Assembly (NCBI GenBank): GCA_022818135.1
Contig: JAFMSR010000002.1
Span: forward strand, 54,493,016 to 54,557,015
DNA from: Saxidomus purpurata
Taxonomy: Eukaryota; Mollusca; Bivalvia; Venerida; Veneridae
Direction: 5' to 3'
Length of the DNA stretch: 64,000 bases
Shown here: piece by piece, positions 20,895 to 34,000 of the stretch
Layout: each line of letters begins with the position of its first letter
Position numbering within the stretch: position 1 is the stretch's first letter
Position numbers and translations under genes: made by a program
The notes under the pieces: model-generated
Seen by the model: only the letters and a program-made list of their open reading frames with translations
Databases searched by the model: none
Told to the model about the DNA's origin: nothing

Positions 20895-23580
20895 AAAAGA
20901 ATAAAAAGGTTTAAAAACAACTATTGTACGATTAATAATTGAGTTGGGCCACTGCCTGCTTGAAGATTCAAGATCAGACAGGATCGCAATATGCATGGGT
21001 AATATATTCCACAGGACTGTGGTATAGGGGGAAAATAGTACTTAAAGAAGTCCGAGTTTGCATGGGTTTGGCGGAGACTAAGGGGGTGCATATGTCTTGT
21101 TGACCTGTTTGAGACTTCTAGGTAACTCGCAGGGAGATTGCTACAAGATTGTAATATATTTTGTAAAACATAACCAATTTGGAGGCTTGTGCTCCAGCCG
21201 AGGGTGTTCTGCAGGTCTGTCTCACTGGCATCTCTGGAATAATAATTTTCTACCCATCTGATTGTGCGTCGCTGGACCATCTCCAGCTTGTGAATATTAA
21301 CCTTGGTGTGTGGCGACCATACAGATGATGCATTCTCTAATTGTGGTCTGACTTATGTTTTGTAAGAGAGTGATTAGATATTGTCATGTTTTGTTTTGAT
21401 GTTACGTTTGAGAAAGCCTAGTGTTCTGTTTGCGTTTGTTGTTATTCTTGAGATGTGTGTATTCCAGCTGAGATCTTGGCTGATGTCTACACCAAGGTAT
21501 TTTGCATCCTTAACTGGCAAGAGTGTTTAACCATGAAGCTTATAAGTGAACTGGATGGGTTTTCTGCTATGTGTAATATTGAGGACCTGGCATTTACTAG
21601 GATTAAATTCCATGTTCCACAATTTTTTCGCACGTTTCTAGCTTAAAGAAATCATTTTGTAACCTTTGATGATCAGAGAGAAGTAACTGCAAGGTAAACG
21701 GCAGTATCATCAGCAAATAGCCGCACCTGGGAGGTTATCATGTCAGGAAGACCATTTATGTAAAGTAGGAACAGCAGAGGTCCTAGGACAGAGCCCTGTG
21801 TGATCCCCAGATGTAACAGGGACTTGATCAGACGTGCAACAATTAACCACTACTGACTGAGATCTACCTATTAAAAAGGACCGGATCCAAGACACAGTTT
21901 GATTGGACACACCATGTTCTTGGAGTTTAAATAATAATTTTAGGTGGTTTTCGACGGCTTTACTAAAATCAAGTAGGACAAGGTCAGATGTTTACCTGAA
22001 GAGAGGTTTTTGGATATTTCATGAACTAGCTCAATGAGCTGGGCCTTACAGAACCGCCTTTCACGGAACCCATGTTGCAGCTTATATAGTATGTTGTGTT
22101 TTGTGAGATGCGTGAACTGGCTAGATGCAATTATGTGTTCTCGGAGTCTAAATAGAATACAAGTTAGCGATATGGATCTGTAGTTTGCAGGGTCACTAGT
22201 ATCACCTTTTTTAATAGTGGAGCGACATTTGCCTTCGTCCAATCGGAAGGGAGTTGACCAGTATTAAGGGATCTTTTGAAGATTAGTGATACTATGTCAA
22301 GAATCTCATGGCGGAGCTCCTTCAAGACAATGGGCTCTATCATATCTGGGCCAGCAGCCTTATCCACTTTTAGGTTTTGGAGTAATTTCAGAACGCCTTT
22401 GGGGTCAATTTCAATGTTGGGCATTGTAGGGTATTTCCTTTTTCATAGGGCAGTCCTGCAAAGCTGGGACAGAAACAAGGGAGAAACACCTGAAAAAACA
22501 GACTGAAATTGTTTATTCAGAATATTTGCTTGACCAAGATTTTCTGAGGTGATTTTACCATTTTTCTGATCTTTTAGCGGTGCAATTATCTTGTCTGGCA
22601 TTTTTTATAAGTGAGTAGAGGCGTTTGGTGTTGAATTTAGTAGTGTTGGTGTTTTCTAAATGTTGGATGTCTAGTATGTTTTCTATATATGTCTCGTGTG
22701 ATTTCTTAATTTTTTGTTGGATGAGGTGCTTGACAGTTCTGCATTTTCTAATGTACTGATTTTGACCTTTGTGCAGTTTAACCTTTTAGTAGAGTTTGTC
22801 CCTTTTTCTAATTAATCCTTTTATGTCTTGTGTAACCCATAGAAGATTTTTTTTCTTATTACCTAGTTTTTAATTAGCACAAACTTTGATATGTCTTCTT
22901 GAATTAGGAGTTTAAACCTGATCCAAAGGTCTTCAACTGGGATAACCTCTGCGTATTTTAATGTGTTGACCTTGGAGTTGCTGATAAATTGTTTGAAATC
23001 ATCCCATTTAGCTTTTCTGATTAATGGAATGTCTCCTAGGGGTTTGTTTATTTAAAGGTTTGATTAGAGCTTGAAAGATGTCTATATTATGGTCTAAGAT
23101 ACCGGCTTGGACAGATACTGTGCTTACTAGTGTTGGGTTTGTTGTGAGGAATAAGTCCAAGACATTTTCATAACGTGTTAGGAAATAAACCATTTGTGTG
23201 GAATCATAGTCATCAAGGATTTCCAGAAACTTATTATAAGACTGGGTGTTTGTGCTTTTAGGTTTGAAGGTATGTGGTCAGAGTCCCAGGTGAGGTTGGG
23301 GGTGTTAAAGTCACCAAAAATCCATTTGGTGCCTTTGAGGGGTCTGGTTAGATCCAGTGACCTTTTAAACTCAATGATACTCACGAGACCAGTCTCCTTT
23401 GGTCTGTAGTAGGCATCAACATGGGGCTAAGTTGTTTTCACCTTTATTTTGACCCATAACAGTTCACATTGAGTATTAACAAGTTGCTGCACAGATGAGA
23501 TATATTTATTTATTAACCAAAATTGAAACGCCACCGCCTTTACCTGTGAGCCTATCTTTGTGAAAAGAGGCGTATTATTT
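20895..23580 (-). mobile_element. Degraded non-LTR retrotransposon (CR1/jockey-like LINE)
   Basis: Read on the minus strand: endonuclease remnants RLTGKGGGVSILVNK (about 23560), GTKWIFGDFNTPNLTWDSDH (about 23320), VLDLFLTTNPTLVSTV and AGILDHNI (about 23100). Reverse transcriptase follows with LKVDKAAGPDMIEP, LPSDWTKANVAPLLKK (about 22230), [50 protein letters not shown] and the catalytic FADDTAVY (about 21690). The C-terminal tail MVQRRTIRWVENYYSRDAS, LGWSTSLQ (about 21200) is also present. Order EN then RT and the absence of a recombinase identify a LINE. Many frameshifts and stops make it inactive. No ORF1 is recognised, so it is 5'-truncated. Confidence 0.85.
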
Positions 23581-23639
23581 TTTTTAGTTTGGAATTAAAA
23601 AAACGAGATGAAGAGAAGAGAAAAAGCAAGCAGATAACT

Positions 23640-23900
23640 CTCCGAAATTAGAGTACTTTCGATCATAAAATTTTCCTTTTTTGGTGACCTCATTGTGAAT
23701 ACATGACCTTGTACATTTGATCATGAATAAGTTTGTAACATTTCAAAATGGATATGCATAAAATCAAAAAAGCATAACCGTTGCATGCTGCATAATTATT
23801 TTATGACATTTTGAAAGTAAGCCATTTCGAGTGTTTCCATGTAATAGTCTGATAAAACTGTGAAAATATTCTAAGTTAAAAAGGGGCAGAAATATGTCAA
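23640..23900 (+). mobile_element. Tandem-core element, family 3, left half (split by insertion)
   Basis: TGACCTCATTGTGAATACATGA, TTGATCATGAATAAGTTTGTAAC, GCATGCTGCATAATTATTTTATGAC and AAAAAGGGGCAGAAATATGTCAA match, in reverse complement, the unique segment and first core unit of the full family 3 copy at 43088-44783. The core breaks off at 23900 where a family 2 element begins, and resumes at about 25128. Confidence 0.65.
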
Positions 23901-25127
23901 ACAAGAGCTGTCCCTCACAAGTGACGAATGCCCCCGAAAGAGGTGCCTCACAGTCTGTGTCCTCTCCATGTGCTCAATAAATGTGCTATGTAATTTTAAA
24001 ATCCTTCCATGCATGACAGAGTAACCATGCATACAGTATTCCATTACTTTAAACACTAAGTGTGACCTTGACCTTTGAGGTAGGGACTTGGGTCTTGCAC
24101 GCGACACATCCGCTTGATGTGCTAGACATTTGTGCCAAGTTATTTTAAAATCCTTCAAAACATGATAAAGTTATAGTCCGGGCACAAATGTATGCATATA
24201 TACAGGATTCCATTACCTATAAACTCTAAGTTTGACCTTGACCTTTGTGGTAGGAATGTGGGTCTTGCACGCGACACGTCGTCTTGATGTGCTTGACATT
24301 TGTGCCAAATCATTTTAAAATCCTTCAATGCATGACAAAGTTACAGTCCGGACACGAATGTGTGCATATATGCATATATAGAGGAATCCATTACCTTCAA
24401 ACTCTAAGTGTGACCTTGACCTTTGAGCTAGGGATGTGGGTCTTGCACGCGACATGTCGTCTTGATGTGCTAGACATTTGTGCCAAGTTATTTTAAAATC
24501 CTTCAATGCATGACAAAGTTACAGTCCGGACACGAATGTGTGCATATATGCATATATAGAGGAATCCATTACCTTCAAACTCTAAGTATGACCTTGACCT
24601 TTGAGCTAGGGACGTGGGTCTTGCACGCGACACGTCGTCTTGATGTGCTTGACATTTGTGCCAACTTATTTTAAAATCTTTCAATGCATGACAAAATCAC
24701 AGTCCGGACACGAATGTGTGCATATATAGAGGATTCCATAACCTTCATACTCCAAGTGTGACCTTGACCTTTGAGGTAGGGACGTGGGTCTTGCACGCGA
24801 CACGTTGTCTTGATGTGCTAGACATTTGTGCCAAGTTATTTTAAAATCCTTCAATGCATGACAAAGTTACAGTCCGGACACGAATGTGTGCATATATAGA
24901 GGATTCCATAACCTTCATACTCCAATTGTGACCTTGACCTTTGAGGTAGGGACGTAGGTCTTGCACGCCACACGTCGTCTTGATGTGCTAGACATGTGTG
25001 CCAAGTTATTTTAAAATCCTTCAATGCATGACAGAGTTACAGTCCGGACACGAATTTGTAAGTGAGGACGCACAGACGGACGGACGGACAGTGCGATTTT
25101 AATATGCCACCCTTCGGGGGCATAAAA
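23901..25127 (+). mobile_element. Tandem-core element, family 2, full-length
   Basis: 5' end ACAAGAGCTGTCCCTCACAA, GTGACGAATGCCCCCGAAAG. Then about seven core units of about 165-180 bp: TGTGACCTTGACCTTTGAG, GGTCTTGCACGCGACACGTC, TTGATGTGCTAGACATTTGT, TCCTTCAATGCATGACAAAG, TACAGTCCGGACACGAATGT. It ends CACAGACGGACGGACGGACA, then ATGCCACCCTTCGGGGGCAT and A's. The subterminal ATGCCCCCGAA and TTCGGGGGCAT are perfect 11-bp complements. No protein. It sits inside a family 3 copy, which marks its ends. Confidence 0.8.
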
Positions 25128-25450
25128 ATAAAAAACACTGGGAAGATGATGATAGTTAACATACATTTTAAGTTTAAAGTCAATACGAATAATTCAAGAT
25201 ATTAGACTTTATAAAAATCTTAAACTAAAATTCTAAATTTTAAGGACATAAATCTGTCAAAAATCAAAACAGAGTTATGGGGATTGTTTCCTCCGGTGTA
25301 GATGTTAATGGTAAAGATATATTTGAGTTTCAAGTCAAAACCTTTGATAATATTCAAGATATTTGACTTCATTTAAACTTTAATCAACGCAGACGCTGAC
25401 ACCGGCACCGACGCCGAGGCAAGTGCAATAGCCTCCTTATCGAGTTAAAA
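25128..25450 (+). mobile_element. Tandem-core element, family 3, right half
   Basis: Resumes the family 3 core (CAAAACAGAGTTATGGGGATTG, CCGGTGTAGATGTTAATGG, TTGATAATATTCAAGATATT) and ends with GCAGACGCTGACACCGGCACCGACG, GCAATAGCCTCCTTATCGAG, the GC-rich end seen inverted at 43088-43150. Together with 23640-23900 it forms one element. Confidence 0.65.
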
Positions 25451-27944
25451 ATGAGGAGCCCAAGTTGGTTGAGGTGAAATTTCATAAAGATTTGGTAACA
25501 AGTTTGCAAGTTATAGCAAATTATGTACTAAAAGTGGCCGAAACGAGAACTGTAACCATTAAGGTTCTTCTAGAAATATGTGGCACTGTATATCAAATCA
25601 AGACTTATATCGACATTTAGTAACTGAACTGTTCTGTTCCTGTCTGACGTGTATCGATTTGGGTAAAAATAAGAGTAACTAGGGCTACAACGATACAAGT
25701 TTCCTTCTAGGACATAGATAATCAAAGCGCTGTGAGCGCTGAAGGCCTTAGGGCTATAGGTTAACTCCCCGAAAAACAACTTTTGACTAACGTGTTTTGC
25801 GCTGAACCTTACCTAAAGCGCGGGTCGAAATGTGCAGAGGACGAAATTCAATATATGACACAGAATGAATGATTCACAAATATATGGGTGGCAGGGAAGT
25901 TTGTTTTATTATAAAACGTACGTTAAATGAAAAATAATCACATAGTCAACATTATAAATTGTTTAAACCAATAAAAATAATTCGATCTGCGCTTTGTACA
26001 ACTTCAAGCGATATGATCTGATGATGTGGATCAATAATTATTGTGTACCAAGGACAAGACCTTAAAATAAACAAAGCAATACCAACAATGAAATGTAAAT
26101 ACAGGACTGTACAATGTGTATAACAGAGAAAACCAAAAATGATTCCGGATTACCTTGTAGATGTAATCGGTGAAACCGTTCACTGGGCCTTGACATGCAG
26201 CGTCTTCGATAAAGGCGGGTGATTTTGATCACGTGAGTTCCTTCTCGGGAATGTACGTAAATTATATCATTTTTTTTTTAGTGAAACATCGGAAATTTGA
26301 AAATCAAACTTCAAACTCTTATATCGAGCTCCGTATGTTTCCGTAAATTTCCGTAAATATCCGTACTTTTCCGTAATATGCATATAGTTATCTTCCGTAA
26401 TCAGCTAACAGTTTCTAAAACAGAAAAAAATGTGTAATGCAGCCCGTAAGCTATATACCTTTCTGCAATCGTTTGAAGTTGTATGTACTCTTTTTATTTG
26501 TAATATGTTCTTATCATATGCGACATTCAATCAGAAGATTGATCTGGTCTGTCTTGCATTACTTTCGGATAGCGCATGTTTGCAGTTGTTATTCGCACAT
26601 AGCACAGTTAAATTGTCTGCAGTGTTTGAAATGTGGTATGCTAACTTAGGCCTAGGGGACTTTCAGTCCCCAGGCCAAAAACAAATAAATGCACAATGAA
26701 ATCACCTCTTCACAAAACAGAACCCACTATATTAAATGGACTATTCCCCCATTCTGTCCTATTTCCATATTTGGCAAATAGCACGAGAACCTAACAACGA
26801 TAAAATCTCATTCAGCTGTCAAAAAGTGTTAAAATATTGCAGTGAAATGATCAAATAAGGTGTCCATTAGACAAAATATTATTTTAAAAACTTAAATACA
26901 CGGAAAATAAAACGATAAAATACTTTTAAAATGCTAACCTCACTTTACCTACCTACATATAAAAATGAGCAGTCTCTACCCGAATTGTTTTTAAAAAACC
27001 CTCAATAGTGAATTAAACTTTTGTAGGGAACCACCCACGGATCATCCACCCCAACAATTATAAATTTTCATCAGACGTTTTAGCATCTGCTCATGTGAGC
27101 TAAACAGTGATAGAAATATACCAAGTATGATACTGAACTGATTGGCTAACAGGGGTAAATAGATATTTTCTGTGCATGTTACCCACCTCAGATAGTTTTC
27201 ATGGAAAAAAAGAGATTACCACTAAAATGTTGAAACCATTTTACAAATTGGTATGATTCGAAGTTCATAATTCGGAAAATATACCAGTATTAACTAAATA
27301 ATCCAAAATCATATCAAAAGTTTGGGTATGTTACACTGCTAAGTTATGAAACATCAATTGTCTTACTTATAACAAAGAATAGATCTATATCCTTTATCAT
27401 TATTTTATTACATTTATTTTTCCAACTTTGTTAGAGTGCACTTATAGAATGTAATACATAGTCTATTAAATAATGAATTATGTGATAATTACCTACATAA
27501 CCAATTAAATCATCTAGTATTAAGTTTACTTCATCCTTCTCTTGTTACTATTTGATAGTTATCACTGTGTATGCTGTGTTCATCATATATTTGATGAAGA
27601 ATTAGTAATATAAGTTGAACGAACTTTAGTTTACCATTGATGAAAAATTAATTTAAAATGGATTACATCCATAATGGCTAAACTACTGCATCAGATCTAT
27701 ATCTTTAGTTCTTAAATCTAGCTGGCTGTGCCAAACATAATTAGAGCGAGAGGTTATCAGAATTCAATATGTCATTTCGACATAAATGGGACTTTTTTGT
27801 AGTTTTTTTTAGAAATCTAAGTATCAAAGTTGGGAAAATAGATTTTTCCAGTTGAGATATTATTTCACGACTGTACATCTTTCTAAATACGTGGTAAGTC
27901 AATCACACACATCCAGAGCTTTCATAATATCCAGTCAAAACAAA
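25451..27944. other. Intergenic, no gene recognised; hairpin at 26647
   Basis: AT-rich. 26647-26675 contains GGCCTAGGGGACT-TTC-AGTCCCCAGGCC, a stem of about 12 bp. A run of CCGTAAAT/CCGTAATAT variants lies at 26331-26400. The 500 bp next to 27945 should hold the MPST 3' UTR; a minus-strand AATAAA lies at 27413-27418. Confidence 0.45.
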
Positions 27945-28078
27945 TTAATTTTCGGGACACTCTTCTCTTTGGTCCGGTCTTGATCTTTTAAACCACTCCA
28001 ACCAGGAACCGTCGTAAACACAAGTATCCTTTTTCCCGCACAGGTAGGACGCCAGTACAAGACAACATGCCGACACGC
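27945..28078 (-). CDS. MPST: MPST exon 3 and stop
   Basis: Completes the active-site loop (GVSAC) and encodes ASYLCGKKDTCVYDGSWLEW and the basic C-terminus ending REECPEN, then TAA at 27947-27945. DGSWxEW is a family hallmark. Confidence 0.92.
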
Positions 28079-31000
28079 CTAAAACACAAAGATACCAAAG
28101 TTTTTGTTAAAACCATTCAATCTACATTTATATTAAATAATTTATCCCTACTTATAAGCAAACTGCTTGCCCATGCATATTAATAGTTTCTTTCGTGAGC
28201 ACATTGTCCGTCATCGAAGGTTACTGTTTTGTCGAATTAACCGAGGTGACAGATATTTCCATCTGAACCATGTGTCTCGTGACAGAAACTTTCTCATGCA
28301 TGTCGGCTTGCACTTTAAAGCAGATTTTAAAAAGCAAACTTTATGTTATCATATAAAAACAAACGACATTGAGATGTGTTTGTGAGAGTTTAATCACAAT
28401 TTTTATAACGTTACGTCACAAGAAATTCACGAGAGTCGTCTGTCACAGGAGGAGTGCCAGACCAATTTTTCGGGCATGAATGAAATCACCGGAAAGGCCA
28501 ATCCGATTTGACCAAGTAAGATTCACAATAAATATCAAAGGTAGAAGGTCAAAGACGTTTGCGTTTTGTTGTAAATGTTACGATATAAATATGCTAAGAC
28601 TAACCACGGTACATGACAATCGTGCTCTGTTGTCTGTCTGTCTGTGTGTCTTTGTCTCTCTCTGACTAAGTGGGAGCCTATCATCCGCACCCCTCCCCTA
28701 CCTCACTCTTTCCAAAAAACCAATGACAAAGTCAGTCAGTCAAAAGAAAGGTTTCGTGTGTATCTTTTACTTATTCATACATTTTGACAACCCGATGTAC
28801 GAAAAAAAAGTATAAAACATTTCAGTTATTCAAATGTTAGTTCATTTGCATATTCATTAGCTAGGAGACCCAGCACATTTGTACATATACCTATATATCC
28901 ATCATTATAAACAAAATACATTTATTTGAAAAATACCCTATATCGCTGTATGGTTAAAATAGGGAAACATTCTTAGGAGTACAATGTATAATAATCGAAC
29001 CTGAGCCACACGATGCAGTGAGTGGTTTATTCAGATCTATGCCAGCTTCCGTAAATACAGTCTTTAGTTCCTCTGGACTTTTGACGGCTCCACGCTCAAC
29101 AACCTTTCCGTCGGCACCTTTGTAAGGACCAAGTATGCTTGTAAACGGAATACTACACGAGCCGGGTATATGGCCTGGTTTGACGTCTGAAATTGATAAA
29201 AAGATACCTTTGAATATCCATTATACGTACAAATCTACTACAGTAGTTGAAGTAATGTTTTATTTTATAAATGATATCTGTGACAATACATGTATCTATT
29301 ATGCAAAGATTGCCTATCTACAAAACTAGTTCAGTAGTTCCAAGATCGGTTCAAACTAATTTGACTTACAAATCTAAAGGTCAGACGCGCCAGTTTATTC
29401 CACAAATGCTGCCCGTTTGCATTCTTTAAACTCGTGTATTGTCCTTGTTTTTTGTTTGTTCTTAGCGATACCTAGTGGCTTTTATTTTTCAGGACTCCCG
29501 ATCTTCATACCGGAACGATTTTGATAGACCCCTTATAGTATCTCGTGAAGAAATAGTCCTATAACTATGAAAAAGATACTGTTACATGTGTATCAGTGAG
29601 ACGGTCATTAAAGTGGAATTATGCACATTTTTTTTCAAGACAAAATCCAGCTGAAATAGGTGTGTGTAGAAAGGGTAGAGGAAATAATAGCTTTCAGCCC
29701 AATACACCAAACTCTTGCTGCTACCAGGGCGAAATGATAACTTTCCAAATATTACTTTTCTTATTTTGACTGGGAGAGTCAATTAAAAAAAACAAGTGCA
29801 TGCAGGAGTTGCTTCCCTTCCACTGCTGAAATTTCTCTACAAACAACAACAACACAAGGGAGATCACTGCGAAGAAAGGAACTATTATTTCGTTTGTCCA
29901 ATTCTTTTTATTTCTAAAGCACCAACTTCAAATACTAATGCGGCATTATCATTAGTTTAATACATTTAAATGCACAGCAACCGAAAATTGCTTTTATAAA
30001 ACTGTCACCAAAATGCACTATGCATTATGTCACTTTAATATACAGTATCTGTACCAGCATTAATTGCATATCCTTATGGACTGCAAGCCTCATTAGCACT
30101 TTAAAAAACCCTACATTGTAAATATATAGAATGATACATATCAGGATAGAATAATAATATTACTATTTAGTTCGGAACAATGTTGACCTATAATGCCTAT
30201 ACCTTCTTACCTTTCATATTTTTGTTACTTCTTTGTCACTCGCGTCGTCAGACAGCGTTTTTGTTCTTGCAATGATCACGAAACAATTCAGCTCATTATT
30301 TATAGCATGTATATTTAATTTAAAAGTAATGGTAGGAATGTGTTTCAAACATTCAATTTATAACGATCAATGACTTCATTCTTGGTAATATAAGAGCAAC
30401 AAGTAACAAAAGTACCAAACTGTCACAAAATAAGCCCGTCAAGGAGGCATAACTCAGTATACATGTATGGTAAAGTTTGCTATAACTATAGAGCAGACAA
30501 GGCTTATTTAATAATATTTCGATAATCCAAGGTCAATAATCCAGGAGTGTCTGGGCGATTTGGTTGCTTATCGACCTTGGCCTAGATAGTATGCCAAAAA
30601 ACATTTTCAACAAGTCTGGTTAACACCAAATGAAAACTGATCGACTCAGAGAGCGGACAAGGTGAATTTGGTCAATTTTGCTTAAATCAAGGGCTTTAAT
30701 CCAAAAGTGCCTTAGTCGATTTGACTGGTTATCAAACTTGGCCGAGATATTATATGCTGACAAACATTTTCACAAAGTTTGGTGAACATCAGATGAAATC
30801 TCTTTGACTTAGAGAGCGGACAACGTGTGGACGCCGACGACGGAGCCGTACCCATAATGTCTGCAAAGTCATCTAGAGCATATCGGGATGTTGCTGGGCC
30901 TTTGAGGTCCCTTCAGAAAGAAGCAGCATCCGGGTTCTGAGCATCGACAGAGTTGCTCCCAAGTAACGGAGGTCACTCATCTCGAATTAGAGCCAGGGCG

Positions 31001-34000
31001 TGAAGGGAAACGACATAGAAGAAGCCAGTGTTTTAAGGTTATTCATTTGAACGCAGAAGGACTCATCAATAAAAAAACAGAACAAGAAACTATTCTGTAT
31101 GAAAAGGACATCCAAATCGGCTTCATTGAAGAGACTTACATTATCAGGACAAACTCATTAAATGTAAGAGGCTTTTAGTGCTTTTGTTGCGGCAGGTTAG
31201 AAATATCAAAGGGGAAAGGTAAGAAATTAACAGTATTTTTGCAATGCAACTAGTACGAAGATGGATGCCTCCGAATACAAGGTTTTGAGTCTTAGTCTTT
31301 GCTACAAGGTGATGGATGTTGTGAACCTGTACTCGCCAAGTGACAAACGTCTATCCTTTGATTCAATCCGTGGTGACTTTAACAGCCACTTTCAGAGTTG
31401 GGGTTATGAACACATACTTAGTAGACAAATGTGGAGAAGATGCTAGATCTTCGCAAGATGTATACAAACTGATGCTCGTGACGTTGATTTCTGTACACAG
31501 AAGACACATATATTCATGTCACCATGGTAGAGGGTGAACAACATGAAGACAGTTAAATTACCATCGCCCTGTTAACCTCACCATGCATTACAAAACCAGA
31601 CAAGAGCCAAACGTCCCTCGATGGAACTACAAGAAGACAAAATGGAGTTTATACCAGCACCTTATATTACTGATGACCTCTGCAGAAATATACGTGCAGA
31701 TGACATAGACATCAATCAAGACAAAAAACCTTAAATGTGGCCATTCTAAAAGGTGCAAATAATTGCATTCCTTGATGGTCCAGGAGAGACTATTAACCAT
31801 ACTGGAGTGATGACCCCGAAGATCTTGTAATCAGTTATCAGAGGTCAGGCGAGAGGTTGAAACACACCTTCACAAGGAAACAACACCAGGCTTCAACAAG
31901 CTAGTGCTAAGTTCCTAAGAGCCAATCTCCATGCCAGACGAAAAAGCTGCAGAGAGATACTGCAGATTTCATAATAGCGCGCCGTTTCAGTGTTTGTTGC
32001 GTATCGATTGAATACAGGTAATGAATGACTAAAGCGTTTGTAGGCGGAGCTACATTTTACACATACGGAGAGCAATCAGATAAAGTGTGCCTGTGTGTTC
32101 ATAGTAAGAAAAAAGTATAAATCGGTCATATTGTTTACGGCATTCAATAGTGTTTAGTCGGTGGTTACGTACATGTTGCTTGTGTGCTAGAGTCCCATCA
32201 AAGAAGGGAATATACGCATACAATATGTACGTGTAAATCCAGTACAAGTGTCATTTCACTTACATAATTTTAGTGTAAATATATGTCGCAGTAGAATAAA
32301 TAAAAATATTGTAAATATACATTCTACTTCGCTCTTCTATAAATGATCCGATCGCAATACTTGCATATTATGCATTATAAAATACGACTCTACTGATATC
32401 TTGTTACAACCGCGCATGCTTTGCACGTGCTGTATTTGACTTACAAGAGTGCTAAAATGTTTCTGTCGATGCTCTGAAATCTGTAAAATGATAATCTGTG
32501 TAGCAAGAAATGTAACAAAGACCGTTAAATTTTGTTTATAATTTATCTGAAGACAGGATTTATTTCTATCATGTACACTTTTGACTATTAGATTATTTCT
32601 ACAATCCCTGCTGGAGATATCTATCGCACATGTCATCAGAGTCGTTACGTAAAACTAGAGAAACCAGGCTTTCACAAAAAATGTAGAGCGTTTACCTCTA
32701 CCGGTAGTCCAACTATTTAGACATAATGCTTGTTTCTTCATGATTTCTAATTTTTGGTGTTTATTTTTTTACATCTTTGTTAGCATGACTTTCCTCAATG
32801 AATATAAAAAGTAAAATATCCTAAAAGTGTAAACTAGAGATAATAAATGCGAGGTCTTTTTTCTAGGACTACCAGTACATCACATTGCCAACAAGTTGAC
32901 CTATCGCCAGTACAGTTGAAATTTACTTTGTTTTATAAGTAGTTTCGTTCACTTCATTGGTGACGATTACATGTAAAATCGAGCCAAGTTTTGATGTTTT
33001 CAGTTTGTGTTTATTTTATCGACATACAATTTGACTTTTCGCAAGTTTGTACAGCGATACATTTACCTGAATCTGAGATGGTACACGGAAGTTTGCTATA
33101 CTGTGCACAAATATTTACATGCAGAGCGCATGTATAATGTATATAATTTACCGTAAGTTTAAAGAGTGGTCACTCAATGACCTTGACATTCTTTTATAAA
33201 TTTTACGAAGGTGAATTTCTGTTTTCTCGTAAAATACAATCGACGATGATGCAACAAAACAATTATATATATTATACATTTCTAATCACGCTTTAGAAAG
33301 GATTTCCCGTATGAAAAAATATACAGGAAAGATGATTAAGGGTGCTATATTCTCTGCAGGTTCAACAGTGATTCACGAATATAAAATGTCTTGAAACAGT
33401 TCATTATAAACATCCTGCAAGAAATGTTCTTGGAATCATGTTTGTAAAACGTTCGTCGTATAAGTCAGACTCTTTACAACCGTGTCTTCTTAGCTCAGCA
33501 AACGTTTCAGATACTTAGGCGAGGACACATTTTCCTCCATCAACATTTTATTATATGGACTATATTACAGAAAAGTATAAAATCTTTGTTTCGTGTTGAT
33601 TATAGAACACGCAGTACAGTTCGGTTTCGTTTGTAAAAATTGAATACAAGTTGTTTTATGAAATAAACTTTCGAGGTTTAAAATAAACCAATTTTATCCA
33701 AAAATAATACATAAGCACTAGATTCATAAAAAATCAAATATTAATGTCGCAATTGTAGCTTGTAGATGTGTAAACTTATACTGTCGGTATAGTAGTCAGT
33801 GTGTACGATAGATAAAGGTATCGATTTGGGCGGAGCTTACTACAGAATGTGACATCGACGTCATTTACTACCTGTGCGTAAAGCAAACACTGAAACGGCA
33901 CGGTATTATGAAACCTGCAGTAACTACATCTCTCAGCCTTAAAAATGACGGTACAAGCTTTGGAAGCTAACCAAACAGTTGAATGATGAAGAAGAAAGCA

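Noticed and set aside
24284..24684. Repeated short frames such as HYLQTLSVTLTFELG
   Set aside because: Arise from the 165-180-bp tandem units of the family 2 element.
28620..28665. TGTC/TCTC stretch as a regulatory element
   Set aside because: Short simple repeat in MPST intron 2, without further support.
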